The position numbers and the translations under genes are program-made. The notes beneath the pieces are model-generated. The model worked only from the letters and a program-made list of their open reading frames with translations. It had not been told where the DNA came from and made no database searches. A stretch of DNA of 53,323 nt from Gp6-AA40 sp050742535. Lineage in GTDB: Bacteria > Acidobacteriota > Vicinamibacteria > Vicinamibacterales > UBA2999. The stretch's first letter is position 1; each line of letters opens with the position of its first letter. Shown here piece after piece: positions 7,208 to 14,693 of this stretch. The stretch lies in the NCBI GenBank assembly GCA_050742535.1, contig JBOGIQ010000007.1, positions 1-53,323 on the forward strand. Direction: 5' to 3'.

Positions 7208-8586
7208 ACGTAGCTGGAAATGTCGGGACCGGGTTCGGCGCAGCAATACCAGGCTTCGGTCAGATGCGGGGCGGTGGAGTCCGGCTTTAGCCGGATTGCC
7301 GCCGGCTTCAGCCGGATTGCCGCAGCACCACCGCGAGCGAGCGCATCGATGGCATCGAAGACCTCACGCCGCGGCGCGCCGTTCATCGAGCCGACGACAC
7401 GCATGACGTCCGCCTGTAACTGGTCGACGGCCGCATCGCGATGACGCCACGGCCATGTCAGCGATGCGGCATCGAACGGCTCGACACCCGCGCGGATGTC
7501 GTCCAGTTCCAGCAGCGCCGAGTCTGCGGTCACAAGCAGCCGGATGCCGAGCTGTATCGGCGCCACGTCCTCTTCGAGACCAAGCCGCGCGAGTTGATCG
7601 AGCAGCTCGACATACCCGGCCGTCGTCGTCCACGGCGTGAACGGCACGAAGGTCGGCGACAGCCGGACTCCGGCCTGGCGGCACAGCGCGACGGCCCGAA
7701 CGAAATCCTCGCGCGTGTGGCCCTTTCTCAGGTGCCCCAGGACCTGCGGATCGATCGACTCGACTGCGCTCGTGACGAACAGGCAGCCGGTCTCCCCGAG
7801 CAGCGGCAGCATGTCCGCATGCTTCAACAGATGCTCAATCTTGATGGTGACGTCGTAGCTGAGTCCCGGATGCTCCGCCGCCATCCGTTCGACGATGCGG
7901 CGGGCGTGGGTCGGGCCGTTGAAGAAATCAGGATCGCCAAAAGAAATGTGCTGAGCGCCGGCGGCGACCTGCGCCGCCACGTCGGCGAGCACGACATCGT
8001 CTGAAATGACGCGAAACGCACCGCCGTAGACCGGCACGATCGGGCAGTGGCGGCACAGATGTTTGCACCCGCGCGTCGCTTCCGTCGTGCCGACCACTCG
8101 CCTGGAACCGTCGGGCATCTGCAAGGCGGCGTATCGCTGCAGTGGAAGCAGCGTCGATCGATCGGGTTGAATGAAGCGCAGTTTGGGGATTTGGGGTTTT
8201 GGGATCGTGGGGCGAGCCGTGTCAGGCTCGCCGACCGCGAGAGCAACCAGATCCTCCTCCGCCTCCGGTCCGAGGACGGTGGTCACGCCGCGACTACGCA
8301 GCCAGGCCGCATTGAGCGGTGCATACAACCCGTAAGCCACGATCTGCGCCGCCGCATTCACCGCACGGACACGATCGATCAGCGGTGCGGCCAGACGCGT
8401 GGCCGTATGCATCGGGAGGTAGAAGGCGACGATCGACGCCCGCCGGATCGTGTCGTCAGAGAGCGGTCCGCGCGACGTGTCGACGCAGTCCACGCCGACC
8501 CCTTCCCGGCGCAGCCAGGCGGCCGGCGAGGCCAGCCCGAACGGCTGCCGGCCGAGGTCGTAGGTCGAGATCAGAAGAACCCGCAC
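7204..8586 (-). CDS. Radical SAM protein with B12-binding-like N-terminus and CCAEP tail (CUAEP/CCAEP-tail family)
   Basis: The protein has 460 residues from GTG 8586. Residues 1-118 resemble a cobalamin-binding Rossmann domain (MRVLLISTYDLGRQPFGLA; VAYGLYAPLNAAWLRSRGV). The radical SAM 4Fe-4S motif is C174-x3-C178-x2-C181 (TRGCKHLCRHCP). The barrel continues with SFGDPDFFNG, VTSAVES and LSPTFVPFTPW. The tail has adjacent cysteines C448-C449 in WYCCAEPGPD; some relatives carry selenocysteine at the first position (CUAEP). Both codons here are TGC. The ATP-grasp gene overlaps its stop by 4 bases. Two segments are REP-derived: residues about 119-126 and 422-438. The reaction is unknown. The family name is from memory of the tail motif. 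Confidence 0.82.
   Translation of the reverse strand: MRVLLISTYDLGRQPFGLASPAAWLRREGVGVDCVDTSRGPLSDDTIRRASIVAFYLPMHTATRLAAPLIDRVRAVNAAAQIVAYGLYAPLNAAWLRSRGVTTVLGPEAEEDLVALAVGEPDTARPTIPKPQIPKLRFIQPDRSTLLPLQRYAALQMPDGSRRVVGTTEATRGCKHLCRHCPIVPVYGGAFRVISDDVVLADVAAQVAAGAQHISFGDPDFFNGPTHARRIVERMAAEHPGLSYDVTIKIEHLLKHADMLPLLGETGCLFVTSAVESIDPQVLGHLRKGHTREDFVRAVALCRQAGVRLSPTFVPFTPWTTTAGYVELLDQLARLGLEEDVAPIQLGIRLLVTADSALLELDDIRAGVEPFDAASLTWPWRHRDAAVDQLQADVMRVVGSMNGAPRREVFDAIDALARGGAAAIRLKPAAIRLKPDSTAPHLTEAWYCCAEPGPDISSYV
7274..7316 (+). repeat. Two tandem REP-like palindromes inside the radical SAM gene
   Basis: A GTGG foot (7274-7277) precedes stem TCCGGC (7280-7285), loop TTTA and complement GCCGGA (7290-7295). 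A second copy (GCCGGC, TTCA, GCCGGA) follows at 7301-7316. On the coding (minus) strand they encode AIRLKP twice in frame, just before the CCAEP tail. Confidence 0.75.
8185..8232 (+). repeat. G-tract run plus REP-like palindrome inside the radical SAM gene
   Basis: Four G-tracts (8185-8188, 8193-8196, 8201-8203, 8209-8212) with short loops fit an intramolecular G-quadruplex pattern on the plus strand. A GTGG foot (8207-8210) then leads to stem GGCGAGCC (8211-8218), a 6-base loop GTGTCA and complement GGCTCGCC. The region encodes the proline-rich linker between the N-terminal and radical SAM domains. Confidence 0.5.
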
Positions 8587-8662
8587 GGCTTTTCATTGTT
8601 CCACGATATTCTTCCAGCAGCAGACGGCTGGAGCCTCGGCTGTGCCTGTCTGTTATCTGCTG

Positions 8663-8680
8663 GCCGCGCGTGCGCGCGGC
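8663..8680 (+). promoter_or_regulatory. Palindrome just upstream of the POT transporter ribosome binding site
   Basis: GCCGCGCG-TG-CGCGCGGC is a perfect 8-bp inverted repeat with a 2-base centre. It ends 2 bases before the GGGAGG Shine-Dalgarno site at 8683-8688. It could be an operator or an RNA hairpin affecting ribosome access. Confidence 0.4.
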
Positions 8681-8692
8681 TAGGGAGGACGC

Positions 8693-10264
8693 GTGAATCC
8701 ACCGACCACAGCGGCCGCCGCGCGAACGATGAACGACGTGCGGGTGGCAAGTGCGGACGACACCACCTTTTTCGGCCATCCGCGCGGCCTCTCGACCCTG
8801 TTCTTCAGCGAGATGTGGGAGCGCTTCAGCTACTACGGGATGCGCGGGTTCCTCATCTTGTACATGACAGCGGCTGCCTCGGCCGGCGGTATGGGTCTCG
8901 ACACCGCTACCGCCGCCGCTATCTACGGCACCTACACCTCGCTTGTGTATCTGATGAGCGTCCCCGGCGGCTGGCTCGCCGATCGCGTGCTCGGACAGCG
9001 CAAGTCGGTGCTCTACGGCGGCATCCTGATCGCCTGCGGCCATTACACGTTGGCCATCCCGCTCTCCGGCTCGTTCTACGTCGGGCTCGTCCTCATCGTG
9101 CTCGGGACAGGCCTCCTCAAGCCGAATATCAGCGTGATCGTGGGACAGCTATACGGTCCGGACGATGTGCGCCGCGACGCCGGGTTCTCGATTTTCTATA
9201 TGGGGATCAACCTCGGCGCGTTCCTGGGACCGCTGCTCACCGGGTTCCTGGCCCAGGACGAGGGCTTCCGTGCGCTCATCGCGGGATGGGGGATGGATCC
9301 GAACTCCGCGTGGCACTGGGCGTTCGGCGCCGCGGGCGTCGGCATGACGCTCGGCCTGATCCAGTACGTCGCAATGGGACGGTGGATGGGAACCGCGGGG
9401 CTCAAGCCGGGCGGAGCGACGACGCCCGAACTCGCGGCGAAGTACAAGCGCCAGGCGATTCGGTACGGGGGGGGCGGCGTCGCCGTGGTGGTGGCCGTGG
9501 TTCTGCTCGCTCTCGCCGGCATCGTCTCGATCTCTCCGACCACCGTCCGCGACCTGACCGGCTATTCGCTTCTCGTCATCACCGTCGTCTTCTTCGCAAC
9601 TCTGTTTCTCGATCGGAGTTGGACCCCGCAGGAGCGCGGTCGCCTGTGGGTGATCTTCGTGTTTTTCATCGCCGCTGCGGTCTTCTGGTCGGTGTTCGAG
9701 CAGGCCGGCTCGACGCTGAACCTCTTCGCCGATCGGAGTACGCGCAACGAGGTCATCGGGTACGCATTCCCGAGCAGCTGGTTCCAGTCGCTGAACGCCC
9801 TGTTCATCATCATCTTCGCTCCAATGTTCGCGTGGCTGTGGCTGAGGCTCGGCTCGAGGCAGCCTTCAGCGCCGCTGAAGTTCTCCCTCGGGCTGATCGG
9901 CGTGGGTCTTGGCTTCCTGATCATCGTTCCGGCCGCCCAGCTCGCGGCCGGTGGCGCACTCGTCGGTCCGATGTGGCTGTTCATGGTTTACCTCGTGCAC
10001 ACGTTCGCGGAACTGTGCCTCAGCCCGGTCGGCCTCAGCTCGATGACCAAGCTGGCGCCGGCACGCGTCGTCGGGTCGATGATGGGGGTCTGGTTCCTCG
10101 GCGCATCGGTCGGCAACTTCATGGCCGGCCAGCTGGCGACGTTCTACGAGGAGATGCCGCTCGAGCGCCTCTTCATGACGATTAGCATCCTGCCGATCGT
10201 CGCCGGCATCATCATGCTCGCCCTGTCCGGCCGCTTCAAGCGCCTGATGGGAGGGGTGAGCTAG
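8693..10264 (+). CDS. POT/PTR2-family proton-coupled oligopeptide transporter
   Basis: The protein has 523 residues. It starts at GTG 8693, placed 4 nt after GGGAGG (8683-8688); an in-frame ATG at 8729 has no such site. The POT signature ExxERFxYYG is present as EMWERFSYYGMRGFLILYM (about residues 41-59). The second POT signature region reads FSIFYMGINLGAFLGPLL. There are about 12-14 membrane helices throughout. Members import di- and tripeptides with protons across the inner membrane. It diverges from the radical SAM gene and is followed 6 bases later by the LigD-type phosphoesterase gene, probably co-transcribed. Confidence 0.92.
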   Translation: MNPPTTAAAARTMNDVRVASADDTTFFGHPRGLSTLFFSEMWERFSYYGMRGFLILYMTAAASAGGMGLDTATAAAIYGTYTSLVYLMSVPGGWLADRVLGQRKSVLYGGILIACGHYTLAIPLSGSFYVGLVLIVLGTGLLKPNISVIVGQLYGPDDVRRDAGFSIFYMGINLGAFLGPLLTGFLAQDEGFRALIAGWGMDPNSAWHWAFGAAGVGMTLGLIQYVAMGRWMGTAGLKPGGATTPELAAKYKRQAIRYGGGGVAVVVAVVLLALAGIVSISPTTVRDLTGYSLLVITVVFFATLFLDRSWTPQERGRLWVIFVFFIAAAVFWSVFEQAGSTLNLFADRSTRNEVIGYAFPSSWFQSLNALFIIIFAPMFAWLWLRLGSRQPSAPLKFSLGLIGVGLGFLIIVPAAQLAAGGALVGPMWLFMVYLVHTFAELCLSPVGLSSMTKLAPARVVGSMMGVWFLGASVGNFMAGQLATFYEEMPLERLFMTISILPIVAGIIMLALSGRFKRLMGGVS

Positions 10265-10269
10265 GCAGG

Positions 10270-11001
10270 ATGGCGCTCGAGAAGTACAAGGCCAAACGCA
10301 ACTTCTCCGAGTCGCCCGAGCCGGCCGGCGACGCGCGGCACAAATCGCCGTCCGGGCGCACTCCGAGGTTCTTCTGCGTACAGAAGCACCTCGCCAGCCA
10401 TCTGCACTACGACTTCCGGCTCGAGCACAACGGCGTGCTGCTCTCGTGGGCGGTGCCCAAAGGCCCGTCTCTCGATCCGAAGACCAAACGGCTCGCCATG
10501 CACGTCGAGGATCACCCGATTGAGTACGGCGATTTCGAAGGCGTGATTCCGTCCGGTTATGGCGCCGGCATCGTAATGCTCTGGGACCGGGGCACCTGGA
10601 CGCCGGAAGCCGACGACGTCGATGCGGCGCTGAAGAAAGGGGACCTCAAGTTCACGCTCGACGGGTACAAGCTGAAGGGATCGTGGGTGCTCGTTCGCAC
10701 CAAAGGTGCCTGGAGCGGTGGCGGCGACCGCTCGTGGCTGCTGATCAAGCACCGCGACGACTGGGCCGGCGACGTGGACATCTCCGAGTTCGCGCCGCTC
10801 AGCATCAAGAGCGAGGGCGATTTCGCCGACATCCTCGCGCAGGACAACCCCGCCATCTGGATCTCGCATCGGCCGGCCGAAGGCGGCGAGACCGGCGCGA
10901 TGTTCCGGAAGATCGTCGAACGCGCGCTGGCGTTGAAGAAACCTAACGCGAAAGGCGCAAAGCCTAAGAAGAAGAAAGCGGCGCGGAAACGGACGCGGTG
11001 A
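10270..11001 (+). CDS. Stand-alone LigD-type 3'-phosphoesterase (PE) domain protein
   Basis: The protein has 243 residues. The PE-domain core of bacterial ligase D is clear: FCVQKHLASHLHYDFRLEHN with the metal-binding histidine/aspartate cluster, LLSWAVPKGPSLDP, AMHVEDHPIEYGDFEGVIP, then GYGAGIVMLWDRGTW and LKGSWVLVRTK. In LigD this domain trims 3'-phosphate and ribonucleotide ends during non-homologous end joining. Here it stands alone, without ligase or polymerase domains, and no Ku gene is in the window. The C-terminus is a lysine/arginine-rich tail (about residues 228-243). Its last 38 bases overlap the 3' end of the convergent YvcK-like gene. Confidence 0.88.
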   Translation: MALEKYKAKRNFSESPEPAGDARHKSPSGRTPRFFCVQKHLASHLHYDFRLEHNGVLLSWAVPKGPSLDPKTKRLAMHVEDHPIEYGDFEGVIPSGYGAGIVMLWDRGTWTPEADDVDAALKKGDLKFTLDGYKLKGSWVLVRTKGAWSGGGDRSWLLIKHRDDWAGDVDISEFAPLSIKSEGDFADILAQDNPAIWISHRPAEGGETGAMFRKIVERALALKKPNAKGAKPKKKKAARKRTR

Positions 11002-11983
11002 GGCTGGGGTCCTGCAGGAGCCGCTGACTCAGCACCGACCAGACGGCGAACGCCAGCCGCCTCCGGTCGTGGCGCGCGATTTCCGTACACCAGAACGCGC
11101 CGAGCACCGACTCGATGGCCGGGTCGAGACGGCCCAGCGGCAGCGGCTCCTTGTGCTCAGTGGCGTAGCGTATAACCGCGTTATCGGAGGGACGACCGTC
11201 GTTCGCGATCACCACGTCAACCGGGCGCTCGATCGCCTCCGACACCCAGCGCGCCGCATCAGCAGCGGTGAAACCGGACATTCCGCGGCCCTCGGTCAAC
11301 AGATTGGCGATGAGGATGATCGGGCCCGGGACCTGCGCCAGCGCTTCCCGGACACCGCGTACGAGCAGCGGCGGCATCAGGCTGGTGAAGAAACTGCCGG
11401 GGCCGATGATCACCGCATCGAACCTGTGAATCGCCTCCGCGACGGCGGGATGAATCGAGACGGTCGGTTCGAGCCAGAGCTTGCGGACCCGATCGCCCCG
11501 CGCCTGCCGGGCGTCCACCTCGACCTCGCCGCGCGAGGTCGTGCCGTCGCCGTACTCGGCGACGAGCGATCCGGGCTCGACGCTGACCGGCCACACACGC
11601 CCGCGGCAGCCGAGGAGGCTGCGCAAACCGTCCACCGCGGCAAGGAAGTCGCCGCTGTACTGCTCCATCATCGACAGGAGCAGGTTGCCGCCGGTGTGTC
11701 CGGCCAGCCGATCGTGCTGTTCGAGCGTCGGCAACCGCGCCAGCAGCACGCGGCGCGCCTCGCCTTCATTGCGCGCCAGCGCGAGGGCGCATTTGAGCAC
11801 GTCGCCGGGCGGCAGTACGCCAAGCTCGTCGCGAAGCTGGCCCGAGCTGCCGCCGCTGTCGAACATCGTGACGACGGCGTTCAAGCGCAGCCACGGATTG
11901 GCCTTGAGGCCGCCGAGCAGACTTGGAAGCCCGGTCCCGCCGCCAACGCAGCCGATGTTCAGCTCGCGCAAATGCACAGCCAT
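10964..11983 (-). CDS. yvcK: YvcK/CofD-like (UPF0052) gluconeogenesis factor family protein
   Basis: The protein has 339 residues from ATG 11983. The family signature is visible: IGCVGGGTGLPSLLGGLK at the N-terminus, then VVTMFDSGGSSGQLRDELG, LPPGDVLKCALAL, and VIIGPGSFFTSLMPPLLV and VIANDGRPSDNAVIRY. YvcK proteins bind UDP-sugars and affect carbon flux and cell-wall synthesis. A TACAAT -10 element abuts the ATG, so a leaderless transcript would start near the in-frame GTG at 11977; the true start may be that codon. An upstream in-frame ATG at 12034 would precede the promoter and is rejected. It diverges from the gene at 12047. Confidence 0.88.
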   Translation of the reverse strand: MAVHLRELNIGCVGGGTGLPSLLGGLKANPWLRLNAVVTMFDSGGSSGQLRDELGVLPPGDVLKCALALARNEGEARRVLLARLPTLEQHDRLAGHTGGNLLLSMMEQYSGDFLAAVDGLRSLLGCRGRVWPVSVEPGSLVAEYGDGTTSRGEVEVDARQARGDRVRKLWLEPTVSIHPAVAEAIHRFDAVIIGPGSFFTSLMPPLLVRGVREALAQVPGPIILIANLLTEGRGMSGFTAADAARWVSEAIERPVDVVIANDGRPSDNAVIRYATEHKEPLPLGRLDPAIESVLGAFWCTEIARHDRRRLAFAVWSVLSQRLLQDPSLTASVSAPLSSS

Positions 11984-11989
11984 ATTGTA
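11984..11989 (-). promoter_or_regulatory. -10 element of yvcK-like gene
   Basis: TACAAT (minus strand) matches five of six consensus bases and lies directly before ATG 11983. The in-frame GTG at 11977 is 6 nt downstream, the spacing seen at other leaderless heads in this window. Confidence 0.5.
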
Positions 11990-12034
11990 CCTGCCACATC
12001 GTGGGCCGTAATTCCCGCAACCGATGCCTTCCAC

Positions 12035-12040
12035 TAAGAT
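12035..12040 (+). promoter_or_regulatory. -10 element of the gene at 12047, predicting a leaderless mRNA
   Basis: TAAGAT stands 6 nt before ATG 12047 with no Shine-Dalgarno site between. This supports 12047 rather than the GTG at 12041 as the start. Confidence 0.5.
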
Positions 12041-12046
12041 GTGGCT

Positions 12047-12754
12047 ATGACGCCGACGTGGCAGTCAGCAGCTCAGGGGCTGGTCGGCGATCTGCGCAAC
12101 GTCTTCGGCGAGCGTCTCCGCTCGGTGGTTGCCTACGGTCCGCCTATCGAGGGGCACGACGCGAGGCCGCTCACCTGTCTGGCGCTCGTGAGCGGCCACG
12201 ACGTTGCCGACTTCGAAGCGTGCGCCCGGCATGCGGCGCGGTGGCGACGGAACCGGATCGCCACACCACTCGTCCTTTCAGAAACGGAGTTTCAGACGTC
12301 ACTCGACGCGTTCCCGCTGGAATACGGAGAGATCATCCGCGCTCATCAGCGCGTCTACGGCAGCGACCCGTTCGACGGCGTCGCCATCGCACAGGCCGAT
12401 CTGCGCCGGGCCTGCGAAACGCAGATTAAGAGTCATCTCCTCCACCTGCGGGAAGGATTTCTCGAATCGGGCGGAGCGCCGTCGGCGGTCGCTGATGTCG
12501 TCGCCGCGTCCGCGCCGGCGTTCACCGCGCTCCTTCGACACGTGGCCTGGCTGAGCGGCTCGCCGGCCCGCGACCGTCTCGAGGCCACGCGCGACGGCGC
12601 TCGTGCCGCGGGAATCGTGGACGGCCTTGTCGCGGACATGATCGCGCTCGAGCAGAAGCCGGGTATGCGTGCCAGCGATCCTGCGCGCCTGTTTCCCGCC
12701 TACGTCCAGGCCGTCGAGCAATTGGCACGCACAGTCGATTCGTGGCGAGTCTAG
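12047..12754 (+). CDS. Conserved-looking hypothetical protein, nucleotidyltransferase-like N-terminus
   Basis: The protein has 235 residues. It starts at ATG 12047, 6 nt after a TAAGAT box. The N-terminal 60 residues (LVGDLRNVFGERLRSVVAYG, then LTCLALVSGHDVADFEACA) resemble the beginning of an MNT-type nucleotidyltransferase fold. The GSxxxxxxxxxSDxD metal motif is degenerate: YGPP replaces GS, and no aspartate pair is visible. The C-terminal half is helical (QIKSHLLHLREGFLESGG), as in nucleotidyltransferase substrate-binding helices. Activity is doubtful. It overlaps the TPM-domain gene by 13 bases, so it leads an operon that may run through LemA and DinB. The family call is tentative. Confidence 0.6.
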   Translation: MTPTWQSAAQGLVGDLRNVFGERLRSVVAYGPPIEGHDARPLTCLALVSGHDVADFEACARHAARWRRNRIATPLVLSETEFQTSLDAFPLEYGEIIRAHQRVYGSDPFDGVAIAQADLRRACETQIKSHLLHLREGFLESGGAPSAVADVVAASAPAFTALLRHVAWLSGSPARDRLEATRDGARAAGIVDGLVADMIALEQKPGMRASDPARLFPAYVQAVEQLARTVDSWRV

Positions 12755-13578
12755 CTGCGAAGAACACAACCACGAAGATCCTTCGTGATCTTTGTGTTCT
12801 GTGTGGCTTCATCTTCGTGATCTTCGTGGCCGGTGCTTGGGCGCAGCCTCTTCCTCCACAGCTCACGCAACCCGTCAACGACTTTGCCGGCGTCGTCGAT
12901 GCCGAGAGCGCCGCGCGGATGGACGAACTGATCCGCTCGCTGCAGCGCGCGAGCGGAGACGTCCTGGTCGTCGCCACCGTCAAGACATTCAAGCCCTACG
13001 GAGACATCCGCGAGTACGCCGTAAAGATGTTCGAGAACCACGGACGCGGGATCGGACAGAAAGGCCGGGACAACGGGCTGCTGATCCTTCTCGCGGTCGA
13101 GGATCGTCAGGTATGGGTGGAAGTCGGCTACGACCTGGAAGAGTTCATCACCGACGGCTACGCCGGAGAAACGAGCCGCAAGGTGATGGTGCCGGAGTTC
13201 CGGAGCGGCGCGTACGGGGCCGGCCTGCTCGCCGGCGTGTCTCGCATTGCGGGCAGGATTGCCGAACGACGCAACGTGACGCTCCAGGGCGCGCCGCCAC
13301 CCGCGCCGGGTAATGAGGAAGAAATCGGGCTGGGCGCGGGTGGAATCGTTTTCCTGATCATCCTGCTCATCGTCCTGAACATCATCGGGCGGACGCGGCG
13401 CCGGCGCCGCCACTGGGGCGGAACCCCGTGGAGCGGCTGGAACAGCGGCGTCGGCCCGTTCGGCGGCGGGTTCGGCCGCGGTGGATTCGGTGGCGGGTTC
13501 GGAGGCTTTGGCGGCGGCGGGTTTGGCGGGTTTGGTGGCGGCCGCAGCGGCGGTGGCGGCGGCGGCGGGTCATGGTAA
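12742..13578 (+). CDS. TPM-domain (YgcG-like) membrane protein
   Basis: The protein has 278 residues from GTG 12742. An N-terminal signal (about 12-35) is followed by a TPM domain at about 40-180 (VNDFAGVVDAESAARMDELI; GDVLVVATVKTF; DNGLLILLAVEDRQVWVEVG; ISxxx-type GYAGETSRKVMVPEFRSG). A membrane helix follows (about 197-213, GGIVFLIILLIVLNIIG). The protein ends in a glycine/phenylalanine-rich tail (FGGG repeats). TPM proteins commonly pair with LemA, as here (24 bases apart), and are linked to envelope or photosystem repair roles. The signal peptide is encoded by a CACGAAGA-type dispersed repeat, which is unusual. Confidence 0.87.
   Translation: MASLAAKNTTTKILRDLCVLCGFIFVIFVAGAWAQPLPPQLTQPVNDFAGVVDAESAARMDELIRSLQRASGDVLVVATVKTFKPYGDIREYAVKMFENHGRGIGQKGRDNGLLILLAVEDRQVWVEVGYDLEEFITDGYAGETSRKVMVPEFRSGAYGAGLLAGVSRIAGRIAERRNVTLQGAPPPAPGNEEEIGLGAGGIVFLIILLIVLNIIGRTRRRRRHWGGTPWSGWNSGVGPFGGGFGRGGFGGGFGGFGGGGFGGFGGGRSGGGGGGGSW
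12757..12832. repeat. CACGAAGA-type inverted repeat encoding a signal peptide
   Basis: The left part (GAAGAACACAACCACGAAGA) and the right part (CATCTTCGTGATCTTCGTGG) are roughly inverted copies of the repeat also seen at 35582-35668, 47993-48061 and the window end. Here it lies inside codons 6-31 of the TPM-domain gene. Confidence 0.65.
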
Positions 13579-13601
13579 GAAGTGTGAGAGGAGCAACGGG
13601 G

Positions 13602-14192
13602 ATGAAGCTGATGCGCAGGACGGGCGCCGCGGTACTCGTGGCACTGCTGGCGATGGGACTCTCAGGATGCTCGTACAACCGCTTCGTCGGTCAGGAAGAG
13701 GCAATCAAGACACAGTGGGGGCAGGTCGAAAACCAGCTCCAGCGGCGCAATGACCTCATCCCCAACCTCGTCGAGACGGTCAAAGGGATCGCCCAACAGG
13801 AAAAGGACGTGTTCGGCCAGATTGCCGACTCGCGAGCCAAGCTTGCCGGCGCGCGAACGACCGAGGGGCCGACCGATCAGAAGATCGAAGCGGCAAATCA
13901 GCAGTCGGCGGCGCTGGCCCGGCTTCTCGTCGTGGTCGAAAACTATCCGCAGCTGCGGTCCAACGAGCAGTTCGCGCGCCTGATGGACGAACTGTCCGGC
14001 ACTGAAAACCGGATCGCCGTCGAACGGATGCGGTACAACGAACGCGTTCAGGAGTACAACACCTCGCGTCGTCAGTTCCCGTCGAACGTGACCGCCGGCA
14101 TCTTCGGGTTCAAGGAGTATCCGATCTTCAACGCGCCGCCGGAGGCCGAGCGCGTGCCGCGCGTCAACTTTGGAACGCCGCAGACGAAATAG
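13602..14192 (+). CDS. LemA family lipoprotein
   Basis: The protein has 196 residues from ATG 13602, preceded by GAGAGGAG. An earlier open stretch is arginine-rich and antisense to glycine codons of the TPM gene, so it is not coding. The signal ends in the lipobox LSGC (Cys 25), followed by SYNRFVGQEEAIKTQWGQVE. The long LemA helices are clear: NDLIPNLVETVKGIAQQEK, ANQQSAALARLLVVVENYPQ (LemA hallmark), and FARLMDELSGTENRIAVERM with YNERVQEYN. LemA proteins are small anchored coiled-helix proteins of uncertain function, often beside TPM-domain genes. Confidence 0.92.
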   Translation: MKLMRRTGAAVLVALLAMGLSGCSYNRFVGQEEAIKTQWGQVENQLQRRNDLIPNLVETVKGIAQQEKDVFGQIADSRAKLAGARTTEGPTDQKIEAANQQSAALARLLVVVENYPQLRSNEQFARLMDELSGTENRIAVERMRYNERVQEYNTSRRQFPSNVTAGIFGFKEYPIFNAPPEAERVPRVNFGTPQTK

Positions 14193-14194
14193 CC

Positions 14195-14692
14195 ATGGCC
14201 ATCGCCGACGCGCTGCTCCCCGAGTTCGATCACGAGATGACCGTCACGCGGAAGCACCTCGAGCGCGTGCCGGAGGGGCACTTCGACTGGAAGCCGCATC
14301 AGAAGTCGATGACGCTCGGCCAGCTCGCGCAGCATGTTGCGACGATTCCGCGGTGGGGCGCGGTCACCCTGTCGCAAACCGACTTTGACCTCGCGAGCAA
14401 CGAGCAGCCGCCGCAGGCGACGACCCGCGCTGAGCTGCTCGCGATCTTCGACGGCCACGTCCGCAACGCCCGCGCGGCGCTGGTCGGCAAGGGCGATGGA
14501 GAGATGACGGCGCCGTGGGCACTGAAGCGCGCGAACCACGTCATCTTCTCGATGCCCAGGACTGCCGTGTGGCGGTCGTTTGTCATGAGCCACCTCATTC
14601 ATCACCGCGCACAACTCGGGGTCTATCTCCGCATGCACGACGTGCCGCTCCCGTCCGTCTACGGACCGAGCGCAGACGAGGGATCGCTCTGA
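14195..14692 (+). CDS. DinB-like (DUF664/DinB superfamily) protein
   Basis: The protein has 165 residues and forms a four-helix bundle. Typical features are the N-terminal EFDHEMTVTRKHLERVPEGH and FDWKPHQKSMTLGQLAQHVATIPRW, with the first metal-site His in AQHVA. The C-terminal helix is FVMSHLIHHRAQLGVYLRM, with two or three further histidines. DinB-fold proteins bind a divalent metal through three histidines and include thiol transferases (bacillithiol, mycothiol) and many uncharacterised members. It begins 2 bases after the LemA stop, so it is co-transcribed. The substrate is unknown. Confidence 0.85.
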   Translation: MAIADALLPEFDHEMTVTRKHLERVPEGHFDWKPHQKSMTLGQLAQHVATIPRWGAVTLSQTDFDLASNEQPPQATTRAELLAIFDGHVRNARAALVGKGDGEMTAPWALKRANHVIFSMPRTAVWRSFVMSHLIHHRAQLGVYLRMHDVPLPSVYGPSADEGSL

Positions 14693-14693
14693 T

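Noticed and set aside
7204..7270. Selenocysteine in the CCAEP tail
   Set aside because: Both codons are TGC, and no TGA stands in frame, so this is the cysteine form.
8047..10185. Plus-strand open frame of 712 codons
   Set aside because: It crosses two divergent real genes (radical SAM and POT transporter) in shadow frames, and its translation is low-complexity and arginine-rich.
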